This document shows, piece by piece, positions 18,881-26,653 of a stretch of 64,000 nt of DNA. The translations under genes and the position numbers were made by a program. Position 1 is the stretch's first letter, and every line of letters begins with the position of its first letter. The notes under the pieces are model-generated. The model was not told where the DNA came from, did not search any database, and was given only the letters and a program-made list of their open reading frames with translations. This stretch comes from an uncultured Pedosphaera sp. (GTDB lineage: Bacteria; Verrucomicrobiota; Verrucomicrobiia; Limisphaerales; Pedosphaeraceae). The DNA lies in assembly GCA_903918755.1 (NCBI GenBank), contig CAIXFN010000049.1:62001-126000 (forward strand). The letters run 5' to 3'.

Positions 18881-19461
18881 CATTTCACCCTCTCATACCG
18901 CACCTTCACCATCGGCGTCAGCTTCCCTTCCTTCCGGCTAAAAATCTCATTCGTCCAGGCCGTGGCACCCATCGGTGTGACGCGCGCCGTATAATCCGCG
19001 ACCGACCCATCCGCCCCGGTCGTCTGGAACGCATGCACCAGCACTCCGTTTTCCGATCGCACCGTGCCCTCGTAAAGGTTCCCGTCGCCGTCCACATACC
19101 AGAAAACGATGACCTTCTTCCCCGGGTGCCAGGTGTAAATCCCGTCGATGTACGGCTGCGGTTTGCCGGCGGCCACGAACGCATTGCTGATGCGGATAGC
19201 GCGGTGATTGTTGGCCCACTCGAAATGCGCGTGAATGGCGTCATGGGTGCCGTCGGGATGGGCCGGCAGCGCGGCTTCCCAATCCGCTCCCACTAGAAAG
19301 GCGAGCGGAGCAAGGGGATCCGTGGCGGCTTTGGCGGCGGGCGCCGTGGGTGGGTTGGCGGGGGAATCCCCGGCGAAAACAGGCGCCGCCGCCAGGCACA
19401 GCGCGGTCATGGTCCAGGCGACGAAATGGCGGTTTACTTTTAAACGGTTAATCAAGTTCAT
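18880..19461 (-). CDS. Small secreted protein of unknown function (DUF1579/calycin-like)
   Basis: A 193-residue protein from the ATG at 19461, chosen because it places a signal peptide at the start: NRHFVAWTMTALCLAAAPVFA followed by GDS. The mature part has LAFLVGADWEAALPAHPDG, HFEWANNHRAIRIS, GIYTWHPGKKVIVFWYVD and WTNEIFSRKEGK. This pattern of strands and turns resembles DUF1579-type small beta-barrel proteins that measure or bind a ligand. I do not recognise a catalytic motif. It lies 96 nt downstream of an AraC-type regulator on the same strand and may be its target or partner. Confidence 0.7.
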   Translation of the reverse strand: MNLINRLKVNRHFVAWTMTALCLAAAPVFAGDSPANPPTAPAAKAATDPLAPLAFLVGADWEAALPAHPDGTHDAIHAHFEWANNHRAIRISNAFVAAGKPQPYIDGIYTWHPGKKVIVFWYVDGDGNLYEGTVRSENGVLVHAFQTTGADGSVADYTARVTPMGATAWTNEIFSRKEGKLTPMVKVRYERVK

Positions 19462-19557
19462 GGGTGACAGTTTGCCTGAACCACGCGGGGTGGGGATTGT
19501 AAAAAATTGACAAAAGTAAGCGCCGGTCATTCCTGACCGCGCTTGCCGAACGCCCGG

Positions 19558-20403
19558 CTACGCCACACTGATGTAGTTCAGAAACGGCCCCCGGCGGTCC
19601 AGATAGGCGGCCGGCGTGAGTCCGCTGAAAGCGGAAAACTCCCGGATGAAATGGGCCTGATCGTAATAACCGCAAGCCGCGGCGGTATCCGCCCAGTCCA
19701 CGACCGGGGCAAAGCCGATCCGGCGAATGGCCGATTGAAAAGTGCAGATGCGCGCGAACTGCTTGGGACTGAGCCCCACACAACGGTCGAATTCCCGGGT
19801 CAACTGTTTGTGGCTCATCCCGATGGTCTCCACAATCCGGCCGATGCGGGCCTCACCGCTCCGGGCCTGAATCTGCGTCAGGGCATAAGTCACACCCGGG
19901 GTGGGCGGGGACCCGACCCGCAGGCGTTCCTCCAACCAGCGTTCGAGCCACGCAAAAACCAGCCGCGGTTCCCGCGCTCCGGCCAGTTGCTCCCGCAGCA
20001 ATTCAACGGCCCCGCCCCACACGGCATCCGTGGCCACCACCTGGTCCGTAAATTCGGAAAGGGGAAACCGGAAAAAAGGGTAGGCGCCGCCGGGCTTGAA
20101 GCGAACTCCCACCAGGTGAACCAGACCGGTTTCCTCGATCACAATCGGCGCGGAACGCTCCCCCGAAATCCAACTGCTTTTGAAATAATTGCCCGCCTGG
20201 GGATTGACCGGATCGCACAACTTCTGGGGATCCCCGAGATTGACAATCAATTCCATCGCGCCATCGGGAAAAATGGCATTCCGCCAACGCGCGGCCAGGT
20301 TTCCCCGCACCAGCCAAAGGTGCTCAATATGGCGGGCCAACGGGAGCCGGGGCACATGTTGGACAGCGGACAACATTCCGACTGGCTTGCTACCGTGGGC
20401 CAT
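19558..20403 (-). CDS. AraC-family transcriptional regulator
   Basis: About 281 residues from the ATG at 20403; a TTG four codons earlier is possible. The N-terminal half has the DUF6597-type sensor pattern (HIEHLWLVRGNL, IFPDGAMELIVNLGDP, LVGVRFKPGGAYPFF). The C-terminal 90 residues form the double helix-turn-helix: MSHKQLTREFDRCVGLSPKQ, then DWADTAAACGYYDQAHFIRE and FSAFSGLTPAAY, the conserved second helix-turn-helix. It probably regulates itself and the small secreted protein gene downstream. The pair is bracketed by palindromic repeats on both sides. Confidence 0.9.
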   Translation of the reverse strand: MAHGSKPVGMLSAVQHVPRLPLARHIEHLWLVRGNLAARWRNAIFPDGAMELIVNLGDPQKLCDPVNPQAGNYFKSSWISGERSAPIVIEETGLVHLVGVRFKPGGAYPFFRFPLSEFTDQVVATDAVWGGAVELLREQLAGAREPRLVFAWLERWLEERLRVGSPPTPGVTYALTQIQARSGEARIGRIVETIGMSHKQLTREFDRCVGLSPKQFARICTFQSAIRRIGFAPVVDWADTAAACGYYDQAHFIREFSAFSGLTPAAYLDRRGPFLNYISVA

Positions 20404-20519
20404 CGCCAAAGTCAAATGGAATGAACCGGCGGCATCGACGGCGGATGGATCCGGGGATTAAGCCGCGGGTTCTTTGGAAATTAACGCGACTTTGGATTTT
20501 TTTGCAATTTTCCCGGCAT

Positions 20520-21480
20520 AAACCCGCCGCCGGCCGCCCAGCCCGCTTCCCCCTCTCTTCCATACAGAATGGAAGGGCCGGGGAGAGGAGGTGCCATCCA
20601 TCTTTCCCGCCCAAATTCAAAGTTCGGCTCAGTAGTCCTGCGGCTGCACCAATAGCCCCGCCCCCTCCCCAACACCAAAGGTGTTGTGCCAGCTAGCCCA
20701 GCGGTTGGCTCGACATAGGAGAGCCTACCCTGGGTCATGCAATATTAAGCCCCTAACCCCGAAGGCGGTTATGGCAAACTCGGCCCGACGCCAAAAATCC
20801 GTATGCCCGAGTCGTCGCCGAGGTGCTGAATCAACGCGACCCGCCGTCCGCCATTCCGGCCCTCCGCCCAAAGCAGGGGGCGCCCCTGCAGAAATGCAAG
20901 CCTCGGGACACCTGAGTCGATGGAATTTTCGTGGCCCGCAACGCCGGCCGACCAGCCCTCTTCTCCCTCGCTGCCATTCACAATGGCGGAGAGGGCCGGT
21001 GAGAGGTGGCACAATCCATCTTTCCCGCCCAAATTAAAGGTTCGGGCTCAGTAGTCCTGCGGCTGCACCAATAGTCCCGCTCCCGCCCCAACACCAAAGG
21101 TGTTGTGCCAGCTAGCCCAGGGTTGGCTCGACATAGGAGAGCCTACCCTGGGCCATGGAATATTAAGTCCGCAACCCCGAAGGCGGTTGTGGCAAACTCG
21201 GCCCGACGCCAAACTTCAGTATGCCCGAGTCGTTGCCGTCGTGCTGAATCGGGGAGAGCCGCCCAAAGCAGGGGGCGCCACCGCAGAAATGCCAGGCTTC
21301 GGACTCCTAAGCCCTTGAAACTTGCGTGGCCCGCAACGCCGGCCGCCCAGCCCCCTTCTCCCTCGCTGCCATTCACAATGGCGGAGAGGGCCGGGGAGAG
21401 GTGGTGCCATCCATCTTTCCCGCCCCTCAATTCTCCAGGTCCGGGCTCAGGAGTCCTGAGACTTGGAAGTTCAAGCCAAA
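20520..21480. repeat. Two tandem units (about 420 bp) of the palindromic repeat family, copies C and D
   Basis: The AACACCAAAGGTGTT palindrome occurs at 20671 and 21090, 419 bp apart, with long stretches of matching sequence between. Each unit contains the long hairpin (20694-20735 and 21113-21153; the latter has the best-matched arms). It then has a CCCCGAAGGCGGTTGTGGCAAACTCGG-like stretch, an AAGCAGGGGGCGCC motif and an ATTCACAATGGCGGAGAG hairpin. Short reading frames in these units repeat between copies only because the DNA repeats. I see no gene. Confidence 0.85.
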
Positions 21481-21738
21481 CCTTCTCAATGACCTTGAAC
21501 TTCACCGCCCGCCTTTGGTTTGGCGAACTGAATTCCGCGCCCCTTTTAGCAGTCGCCGCGCCAGTCAGAGTCCGAGCGCGTTTCGAATCGCCGCTTTCCC
21601 GCTTGGATTTGTCCGTCGCAGTGGAAGCTGAAGCACATCGGCCCGGCGCAAGTCGTGGACGCGACAGTTGGCATGCCGAGGCCAAGAATGCTGCGTAGCG
21701 TCAGCAGGCAGATTGACCAAAACGATTTCGGCATAGCG
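21481..21738. other. Gene-free stretch between repeats and the toxin locus
   Basis: I see no supported gene, repeat or regulatory site here. Several short frames on both strands overlap each other without coding character. Confidence 0.4.
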
Positions 21739-22104
21739 TTAATCTTGACCGCCCGTGTTGCGAACGTGCTTTTGAGCAAACTCAAGTTTCCCAACCTCGG
21801 TTGCCGTCAGACCGGCGCGCAACGGACCAAGCACTCTGGCCACAGTCCTATAATCCTTATTGCGCCACGCTTTTGCAGCTTCTGCACGGGCTATTCGCAA
21901 GTCGCGTTCGATGGCGTAAGCTTTAATTTCCCTTTGGCGCTGTTCCGCGAGTTCAGCGGAGCTGTTCTCGTCTCCGGCGAGAAAGTCAGAGGCGTAGCGT
22001 CGGAGCACTTGGGCAAGCTGCGCAACAAAGGAGGCCATCGCCTCGCTGGACGTCACCTGAATAAGCGAAAGCCGTCCCGCTTGTTCAGCACCACGAAGCC
22101 GCAA
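21739..22104 (-). pseudogene. Immunity-like gene remnant at the end of the toxin array (5' part missing or frameshifted)
   Basis: A readable C-terminal part of about 110 residues: ASFVAQLAQVLRRYASDFLA, an Arg/Glu-rich helix (QREIKAYAIERDLRIARAEA), then WRNKDYRTVARVLGPL and LTATEVGKLEFAQKH. This helical ending is common in small proteins next to Rhs toxins. The frame has only a TTG start (22104), three codons after an in-frame stop. A second frame just upstream reads PHKWCKESCGFVVLNKRDGF and stops at about 22061, so the gene may be split by a frameshift or be the displaced end of a longer one. No toxin gene with a matching tip lies directly before it. Confidence 0.5.
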
Positions 22105-22141
22105 GATTCCTTACACCACTTGTGCGGGACACCGGCGGCGT

Positions 22142-22534
22142 TCAGGGTTCGCGTTCGGACTGCGCCTTCGCGTCAACTCGTTGCCAAAACGCTGCGACCG
22201 ATTCCGAATCGAGTTCCACCATTCGATTGTAGGACGCCTCGTCAGCCGCGACGAACTCAGGGCCTAACACCATTTGCAGATTCTCTCCTGGCAGACAGCA
22301 AACCCAATCGCCTGGCATGGTTGCTTCGCTAATCTCAAAGAACCAGGATGGCAACCAACTGCTGATGTTCACGTCGTTGACCATTTGCAGGCAGACAACA
22401 CCTTGAAAGACAGACAAGGCGTGAACTTCATACTCCTTGCCGAGAGTGATGTTCGTGTCGCTCTGAGGAGAACCAAAGGCCGCAACCGCCGCCGGGCAAC
22501 CTTCAAACTTGTTCCGTGTTGCTTTTGCTCTCAT
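22142..22534 (-). CDS. Probable immunity protein for orphan Rhs cassette 1
   Basis: 130 residues from the ATG at 22534, chosen because upstream codons of the same frame lie inside the toxin gene. It contains NITLGKEYEVHALSVFQGVV, SWLPSWFFEI, LPGENLQMVLGPEFVAADEA and SYNRMVELD. I do not recognise a named immunity family. There is no signal peptide, so it should stay in the cytoplasm. It starts 11 nt after the cassette 1 toxin stop; every other tip gene here is likewise followed directly by a small unrelated gene. Function is inferred from this arrangement. Confidence 0.7.
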   Translation of the reverse strand: MRAKATRNKFEGCPAAVAAFGSPQSDTNITLGKEYEVHALSVFQGVVCLQMVNDVNISSWLPSWFFEISEATMPGDWVCCLPGENLQMVLGPEFVAADEASYNRMVELDSESVAAFWQRVDAKAQSEREP

Positions 22535-22545
22535 CGTCCTGTTCC

Positions 22546-23823
22546 TCACCTTGCTCCAGGCACAACGATTTTGAAGTCGTCTATCTGTCCTGTCACTGGA
22601 TTGCGGAGGTAGTGGACATTGATTGGGTCTCCTCCAGGTTTGATGACCTGCTGCCACTTCTCCCAGCCCTGAGCACCCGGCCAACGCGGGTCGGTCATGT
22701 TGATTGGAAGCTTCGTGCCAGCAGCCGGACTTGCGGCCGCTTGCTCAATCGCCAGTTGCTCCCGCAAGTTGCGAGGCAACGTCGTTCCTTTTGCCAAATC
22801 CGCCGTCGAACCCTTACCCAAAATGCCCAGTTCACTCTTTGCGGCAACCGGAATTTCAACCTTTGCGAAGCGTTCAAAAAATTTCCCCAACAATTTGCCC
22901 GCCAAAGGGCCACCCGCACCCAGGAGAGTGGACAGGCCCGCTTCCTTGAAACTGAAGCACTGCCTGGTTTGCGCAGCGAGTCCCGCGCCTTGGGCGGCCA
23001 GATCACCCCCCAAGCCGGCGGCGGCTCCGCGGGCCGCCAGCGCCAGACCCGATCCCGCCAGGCTGGTCCCAAAAGTGGCGGACGCCACCGCACCCGCGAT
23101 GGCCCCCTCGGTCGCGCTGATCCCCGCCTGCACCCAGTCAACGTCCCTCCCATGGAATAGATCCGACGCGATGCTAAAACCACCCCCAATCAACGCGCCC
23201 GCCGCCGCTCCGGCCAGAATGTGCAGCACCCGACCATCCGAATCCACCGCGTTCAGCGGGCTGTTGCCGGCAAAGGCATACAGGTCGATTCCCCCTGCTT
23301 CCCCAATGGGATCGCGGCTCAGCCAGCGCTGGAGGACGGGATCGTAAGCGCGAAAGGGATAGAGGCTCAGGCCGGAATTGCCGTAGTGCGGCATCGAGGA
23401 AAACTGCATCCGGTTGGCGTTGGCGAGGGAACCCCATTGGCCCAGCAATCGTCCAAACGGATCGTACCGGTAGCGGGCGGCTACGTTTTCATTGCCATCC
23501 AGCAGAGCGGTAACGTTGCCAGCGGCGTCAGTATAAACATTCACCGACACCGGCAGATTCCGCGTGAAGATGTTGGTGGGGTGCAGCCCGAGGGCGTTGA
23601 CCGCGATGACGGTGAATGTGTTTGCGCCATTGCTGAGGGTCAGGCCGGAGCAGGCGAAAGTGAAATCCCCGTTGTTCTGTGCGGTCGCGCCATTGACGGT
23701 GACAGCGACTTCGACCGCCGGGGCGGGCAGTGACCCGCTCCAGGTCAACGTGCCCGAGCGGGTTGGGTTGGCCAGCGCAATCTGCGTGGCCAGCCAACAG
23801 AACAGAATGACGCGCCAGAACAT
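22546..23823 (-). CDS. Orphan Rhs-tip cassette 1: signal peptide, partial Rhs core, unclassified toxin tip
   Basis: 425 residues from the ATG at 23823. A signal peptide (MFWRVILFCWLATQIALA) is followed by a TRSGTLTWSGSLPAP stretch. An Rhs core end comes next, with RYDPFGRLLGQWGSL, FRAYDPVLQRWLSRDPIGEA, and the Gly/Ala-rich pretoxin region GRVLHILAGAAAGALIGGG. From about residue 325 the sequence is unique: PRNLREQLAIEQAAAS, TDPRWPGAQGWEKWQ, NVHYLRNPVTGQIDDFKI. This last motif resembles C-terminal domains of some polymorphic toxins but I cannot name the activity. Compared with cassette 3 and the full Rhs gene, about 110 core residues are missing (junction PVSVNVYTDAAGN). The frame is open upstream of 23823, but the signal peptide favours this start. 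Confidence 0.82.
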   Translation of the reverse strand: MFWRVILFCWLATQIALANPTRSGTLTWSGSLPAPAVEVAVTVNGATAQNNGDFTFACSGLTLSNGANTFTVIAVNALGLHPTNIFTRNLPVSVNVYTDAAGNVTALLDGNENVAARYRYDPFGRLLGQWGSLANANRMQFSSMPHYGNSGLSLYPFRAYDPVLQRWLSRDPIGEAGGIDLYAFAGNSPLNAVDSDGRVLHILAGAAAGALIGGGFSIASDLFHGRDVDWVQAGISATEGAIAGAVASATFGTSLAGSGLALAARGAAAGLGGDLAAQGAGLAAQTRQCFSFKEAGLSTLLGAGGPLAGKLLGKFFERFAKVEIPVAAKSELGILGKGSTADLAKGTTLPRNLREQLAIEQAAASPAAGTKLPINMTDPRWPGAQGWEKWQQVIKPGGDPINVHYLRNPVTGQIDDFKIVVPGAR

Positions 23824-24055
23824 GCCGCAGGATATTGACTCAGGCCCCAAATCGGAGCAACGCCAAAGGCTGTTGCAGCCAGTCAAGGTGGAGAGCGAAA
23901 TACTCACTGAACCACGCCCAGCCGCAGCAAGCGGCCGTGAAGCAATTGGTTCATGCCGTCCGGCGAACACAGCGCTTCCAGCCTTTCGTTCGGTGTACGG
24001 CTGCAAATCCATCGCCGCCAACGTTTCCGTCACCTACGCGTGCTGAGTGCCGAAG
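23824..24055 (-). repeat. Repeated upstream region of cassette 1
   Basis: About 210 nt closely match the region upstream of cassette 3 (28345-28560). Shared blocks include CAAATCGGAGCAACGCCAAA and CAGCCGCAGCAAGCGGCCGT. It therefore moved with the cassette and may carry its promoter. No clear -35/-10 pair was found. Confidence 0.65.
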
Positions 24056-24171
24056 CGCTGGCGCGAATCGGCGAGCGCCACAAATTCTGGTTATCCCGCG
24101 TCGGTGCAGCCACCTGCGCCCCTGAGAGCCAATAGACTATTCCTCGCCTCTTGGCGGGACGGCGGCGGTGT

Positions 24172-24531
24172 TCAGCAATCGAACTCGATGAGGTCTTCTA
24201 CTGCGCGTCGAAGCCAGTCATAGAAGGAAGGAAAAAGTCTGCGTTGTTCCCAGCCGGACGATGCGAAGTCGTGGACGACAAACACCTCATCCTTTGACCC
24301 AACTTGCCAGCATGCAATGTCGTCGTTGTCCTGGCGTCGAGCAAACGGAACGAACTTTCGGTCGGGATACCTTTGAGCAAGTCCAGCCATTGCGTCACGC
24401 AGCGGTTTTCCTTCGAGCACATACCACGGTTGCAGTTCGGTTAAACCAAGCTCGACGATGTGGTTGAACTGCCTCGGATAGTTGAAGCCGTGCGGCAACT
24501 CGTTTTCTGAAAGCAAATTGATATTTTTCAT
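24172..24531 (-). CDS. Probable SMI1/KNR4 (SUKH)-type immunity protein for cassette 2
   Basis: 119 residues. The pattern WYVLEGKPLRDAMAGLAQRY, FVPFARRQDNDDIACWQ, VFVVHDFASSGWEQR and SFYDWLRRAVED matches the SUKH/SMI1-KNR4 fold, a very common immunity family next to polymorphic toxins. There is no signal peptide. Its ATG overlaps the cassette 2 toxin stop (ATGA, 24528-24531), so toxin and immunity protein are made together. Confidence 0.78.
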   Translation of the reverse strand: MKNINLLSENELPHGFNYPRQFNHIVELGLTELQPWYVLEGKPLRDAMAGLAQRYPDRKFVPFARRQDNDDIACWQVGSKDEVFVVHDFASSGWEQRRLFPSFYDWLRRAVEDLIEFDC

Positions 24532-25886
24532 TGTGCTGAACTGGTAATGGGCGAGCCGTTAGGATACCTTTGACGGAACAGGCGATTCTGTTGCTGGATG
24601 CGCGCCTGAACAGCCTCTTCCCAAGTCGTTGGTTGGATGCCACTTCTTGGTGTCCAGCGACCAGCGGGGAACGCTTCACCTGCGCCGCGAACCACAGCCT
24701 GAACATCAATGCCAGCCCTACTTGCTGCGAGGAGGCGAGTGTTATCAAACGTCGTCAAAGCCCCGTCACTCATTCGAACGACATCAATTGGCGCACCCTG
24801 CCAGCCGTTCGCCCGCATACTTGCAGCTATCTCTTCAACAGCGTTCACCGAGGATTGACTAAATCGTATCGATGCGGGGTCGAGGCTCTGTACTAGCGTC
24901 TTTGGTGCAACTGCAATTTCATCCTTTGCGAAGCGTTCAAAGAATTTCCCCAAGAATTTGCCCGCTAAAGGGCCACCCGCACCCAGGAGAGTGGACAGGC
25001 CCGCTTCCTTGAAACTGAAGCACTGCCTGGTTTGAGCAGCGAGTCCCGCGCCTTGGGCGGCCAGATCACCGGCCAAGCCCGCGGCGGCTCCGCGGGCCGC
25101 CAGCGCCAGTCCCGATCCCGCCAGACTGGTCCCAAAGGTGGCTGACGCCACCGCCCCCGCAATGGCCCCCTCGGTTGCGCTGATCCCCGCCTGCACCCAG
25201 TCAACGTCCCGCCCATGGAATAGATCCGACGCGATGCTGAAGCCACCCCCAATCAAAGCGCCCGCCGCCGCCCCGGCCAGAATGTGCAGCACCCGACCAT
25301 CCGAATCCACCGCGTTCAACGGGCTGTTGCCGGCAAAGGCATACAGGCCGATTCCCCCTGCCTCCCCAATGGGATCGCGGCTCAGCCAGCGCTGGAGGAC
25401 GGGATCGTAAGCGCGAAAGGGATAGAGGCTCAGGCCGGAATTGCCGTGGTGCGGCATTGAGGAAAACTGCATCCGGTTGGCGTTGGCGTTGGCGAGGGAA
25501 CCCCATTGGCCCAGCAATCTTCCAAACGGATCGTATAGATAGCGGTCGGCCACGTTTTCATTGCCGTCGAGCAGGGCGGTGCCATTGCCAGCGGCGTCAG
25601 TATAAACATTCACCGACACCGGCAGGTTCCGCGTGAAGGTGTTGGTGGTGTGCAGTCCGAGGGCGTTGGCCGCGATGACGGTGAATGTATTCGCGCCATT
25701 GCTGAGGGTCAGGCCGGAGCTGGCGAAAGTGAAATCCCCGTTGGTCTGCGCGGCCACGCTATTGACGGTGACCGCGACGGCCGGGGCGGGCAGGGACCCT
25801 CTCCAGGTCAACGTGCTGGAGCGAGTTGGGTTGGCCAGCGCAATCTGCGTGGCCAGCCAACAGAACAGAATGACGCGCCACAACAT
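24528..25886 (-). CDS. Orphan Rhs-tip cassette 2: signal peptide, partial Rhs core, ParB-like toxin tip
   Basis: 452 residues from the ATG at 25886. It has the same signal peptide as cassette 1 apart from Phe to Leu at residue 2, and the same shortened core (PVSVNVYTDAAGN junction), DPVLQRWLSRDPIGEA motif and pretoxin region. The tip from about residue 327 is different: RFSQSSVNAVEEIAASMR, GAPIDVVRMSDGALTTFDN, TRLLAASRAGID, and a C-terminus with QARIQQQNRLFRQRYPNGSP. The order PIxVxxxxDG ... xDNTRxLAA resembles the ParB/sulfiredoxin-like nuclease fold, suggesting a nuclease or NTP-using toxin. It is coupled by ATGA to a SUKH-type gene. Confidence 0.82.
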   Translation of the reverse strand: MLWRVILFCWLATQIALANPTRSSTLTWRGSLPAPAVAVTVNSVAAQTNGDFTFASSGLTLSNGANTFTVIAANALGLHTTNTFTRNLPVSVNVYTDAAGNGTALLDGNENVADRYLYDPFGRLLGQWGSLANANANRMQFSSMPHHGNSGLSLYPFRAYDPVLQRWLSRDPIGEAGGIGLYAFAGNSPLNAVDSDGRVLHILAGAAAGALIGGGFSIASDLFHGRDVDWVQAGISATEGAIAGAVASATFGTSLAGSGLALAARGAAAGLAGDLAAQGAGLAAQTRQCFSFKEAGLSTLLGAGGPLAGKFLGKFFERFAKDEIAVAPKTLVQSLDPASIRFSQSSVNAVEEIAASMRANGWQGAPIDVVRMSDGALTTFDNTRLLAASRAGIDVQAVVRGAGEAFPAGRWTPRSGIQPTTWEEAVQARIQQQNRLFRQRYPNGSPITSSAQ

Positions 25887-26060
25887 GCCGCTTGATATTG
25901 CCTCAGGCCACAAATGGCCGCAATGCCAAAGGCGGTATGCCAAAGGCCTTAGCGGTCAGGCCACGTGGGAGGGCGGAATGCTCAGGGAACTGGGCCCAGC
26001 CGCAGCAAGCGGCGGTGGAGCAACTGGATCGCATCGCCGACAATGAAACGCGCGGCCGCT
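25887..26060 (-). repeat. Diverged repeated upstream region of cassette 2
   Basis: It shares blocks with the upstream regions of cassettes 1 and 3 (TTGATATTGCC, CAATGCCAAAGGCGGT, CCCAGCCGCAGCAAGCGGC) but with more differences and shorter overall similarity. The stretch from here to 26215 has no supported gene. Confidence 0.5.
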
Positions 26061-26215
26061 CCACGATCCAGCCCACCGGAAGCATGGTTACTACGCGTCG
26101 GCCAGCCGCCATTAGCTCCAGGCAGAACAAAATGTTTACTCAGCACCTAAAGATTTTGTGATGCAATCGCATCTCGTGATTTATAGAAAAAATTGCTCTA
26201 GACGAAGCTTCCTCG

Positions 26216-26653
26216 TCATACTTGAAACTCCGAGACCAATGCATGCGAGATTCCGAGTTGTCTCAAATAGTCAAGGGCTCGTTCGGAGGCGATGAGTCTG
26301 CCGTCGGGTGCAGTTCCAAAGTCGTCCTCACCAGCAGTCCCCTCAACTCTAAGCCAAACGAACTTCGGAAGTTGCTGATCTGGATAAAGTTCTTGAAACT
26401 GTTCTGATACTGTAATTTCGACTTGGTCGAAGCGCATGCCAGTGAATCCAGTTTCACGAAGCTTTTGCTCCATAAACTCAGTGACGATGAAGCACGGAAA
26501 AGTTTCCAACAACTGGTCACCGAGCCAGCCATCAAAGTGGTAATGCAGCCTGCTAACGATTGGTGGATGAACCCCGCAATACAATTCGGTGTTCTTGCCT
26601 AAGCCGCCAGCGACCTCTGGTTCGATATAAAAATAGTTCATTATTTGTCTCAT
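26216..26653 (-). CDS. Probable immunity protein for cassette 3
   Basis: 145 residues (or 141 from an internal ATG at MNYFYIEPEV). It contains EPEVAGGLGKNTELYCGVHP, HYHFDGWLGDQLLETFPCFI and FVWLRVEGTAGEDDFGTAPD, and ends in RLIASERALDYLRQLGI. I recognise no named family, although this layout recurs in small proteins beside bacterial toxins. The start overlaps the toxin stop (ATGA, 26650-26653). The gene is clearly more AT-rich than its surroundings, consistent with transfer together with its toxin tip. Confidence 0.72.
   Translation of the reverse strand: MRQIMNYFYIEPEVAGGLGKNTELYCGVHPPIVSRLHYHFDGWLGDQLLETFPCFIVTEFMEQKLRETGFTGMRFDQVEITVSEQFQELYPDQQLPKFVWLRVEGTAGEDDFGTAPDGRLIASERALDYLRQLGISHALVSEFQV

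Noticed and set aside
18061-21152. Repeated short minus-strand frames reading MTQGRLSYVEPTAGL-like peptides
   Set aside because: The peptides are alike only because the hairpin DNA repeats. They lack ribosome-binding sites, run into unrelated sequence and differ in frame between copies.
21546-21794. An 82-codon minus-strand frame beside the immunity remnant
   Set aside because: No domain, composition like the flanking non-coding sequence, and partly overlaps the end of the better supported frame.
22546-24033. Longer starts for cassettes 1 and 3 that extend 40-70 codons upstream of the signal peptide
   Set aside because: The extensions lie in the repeated upstream region, differ in frame between cassettes and would bury the signal peptide.
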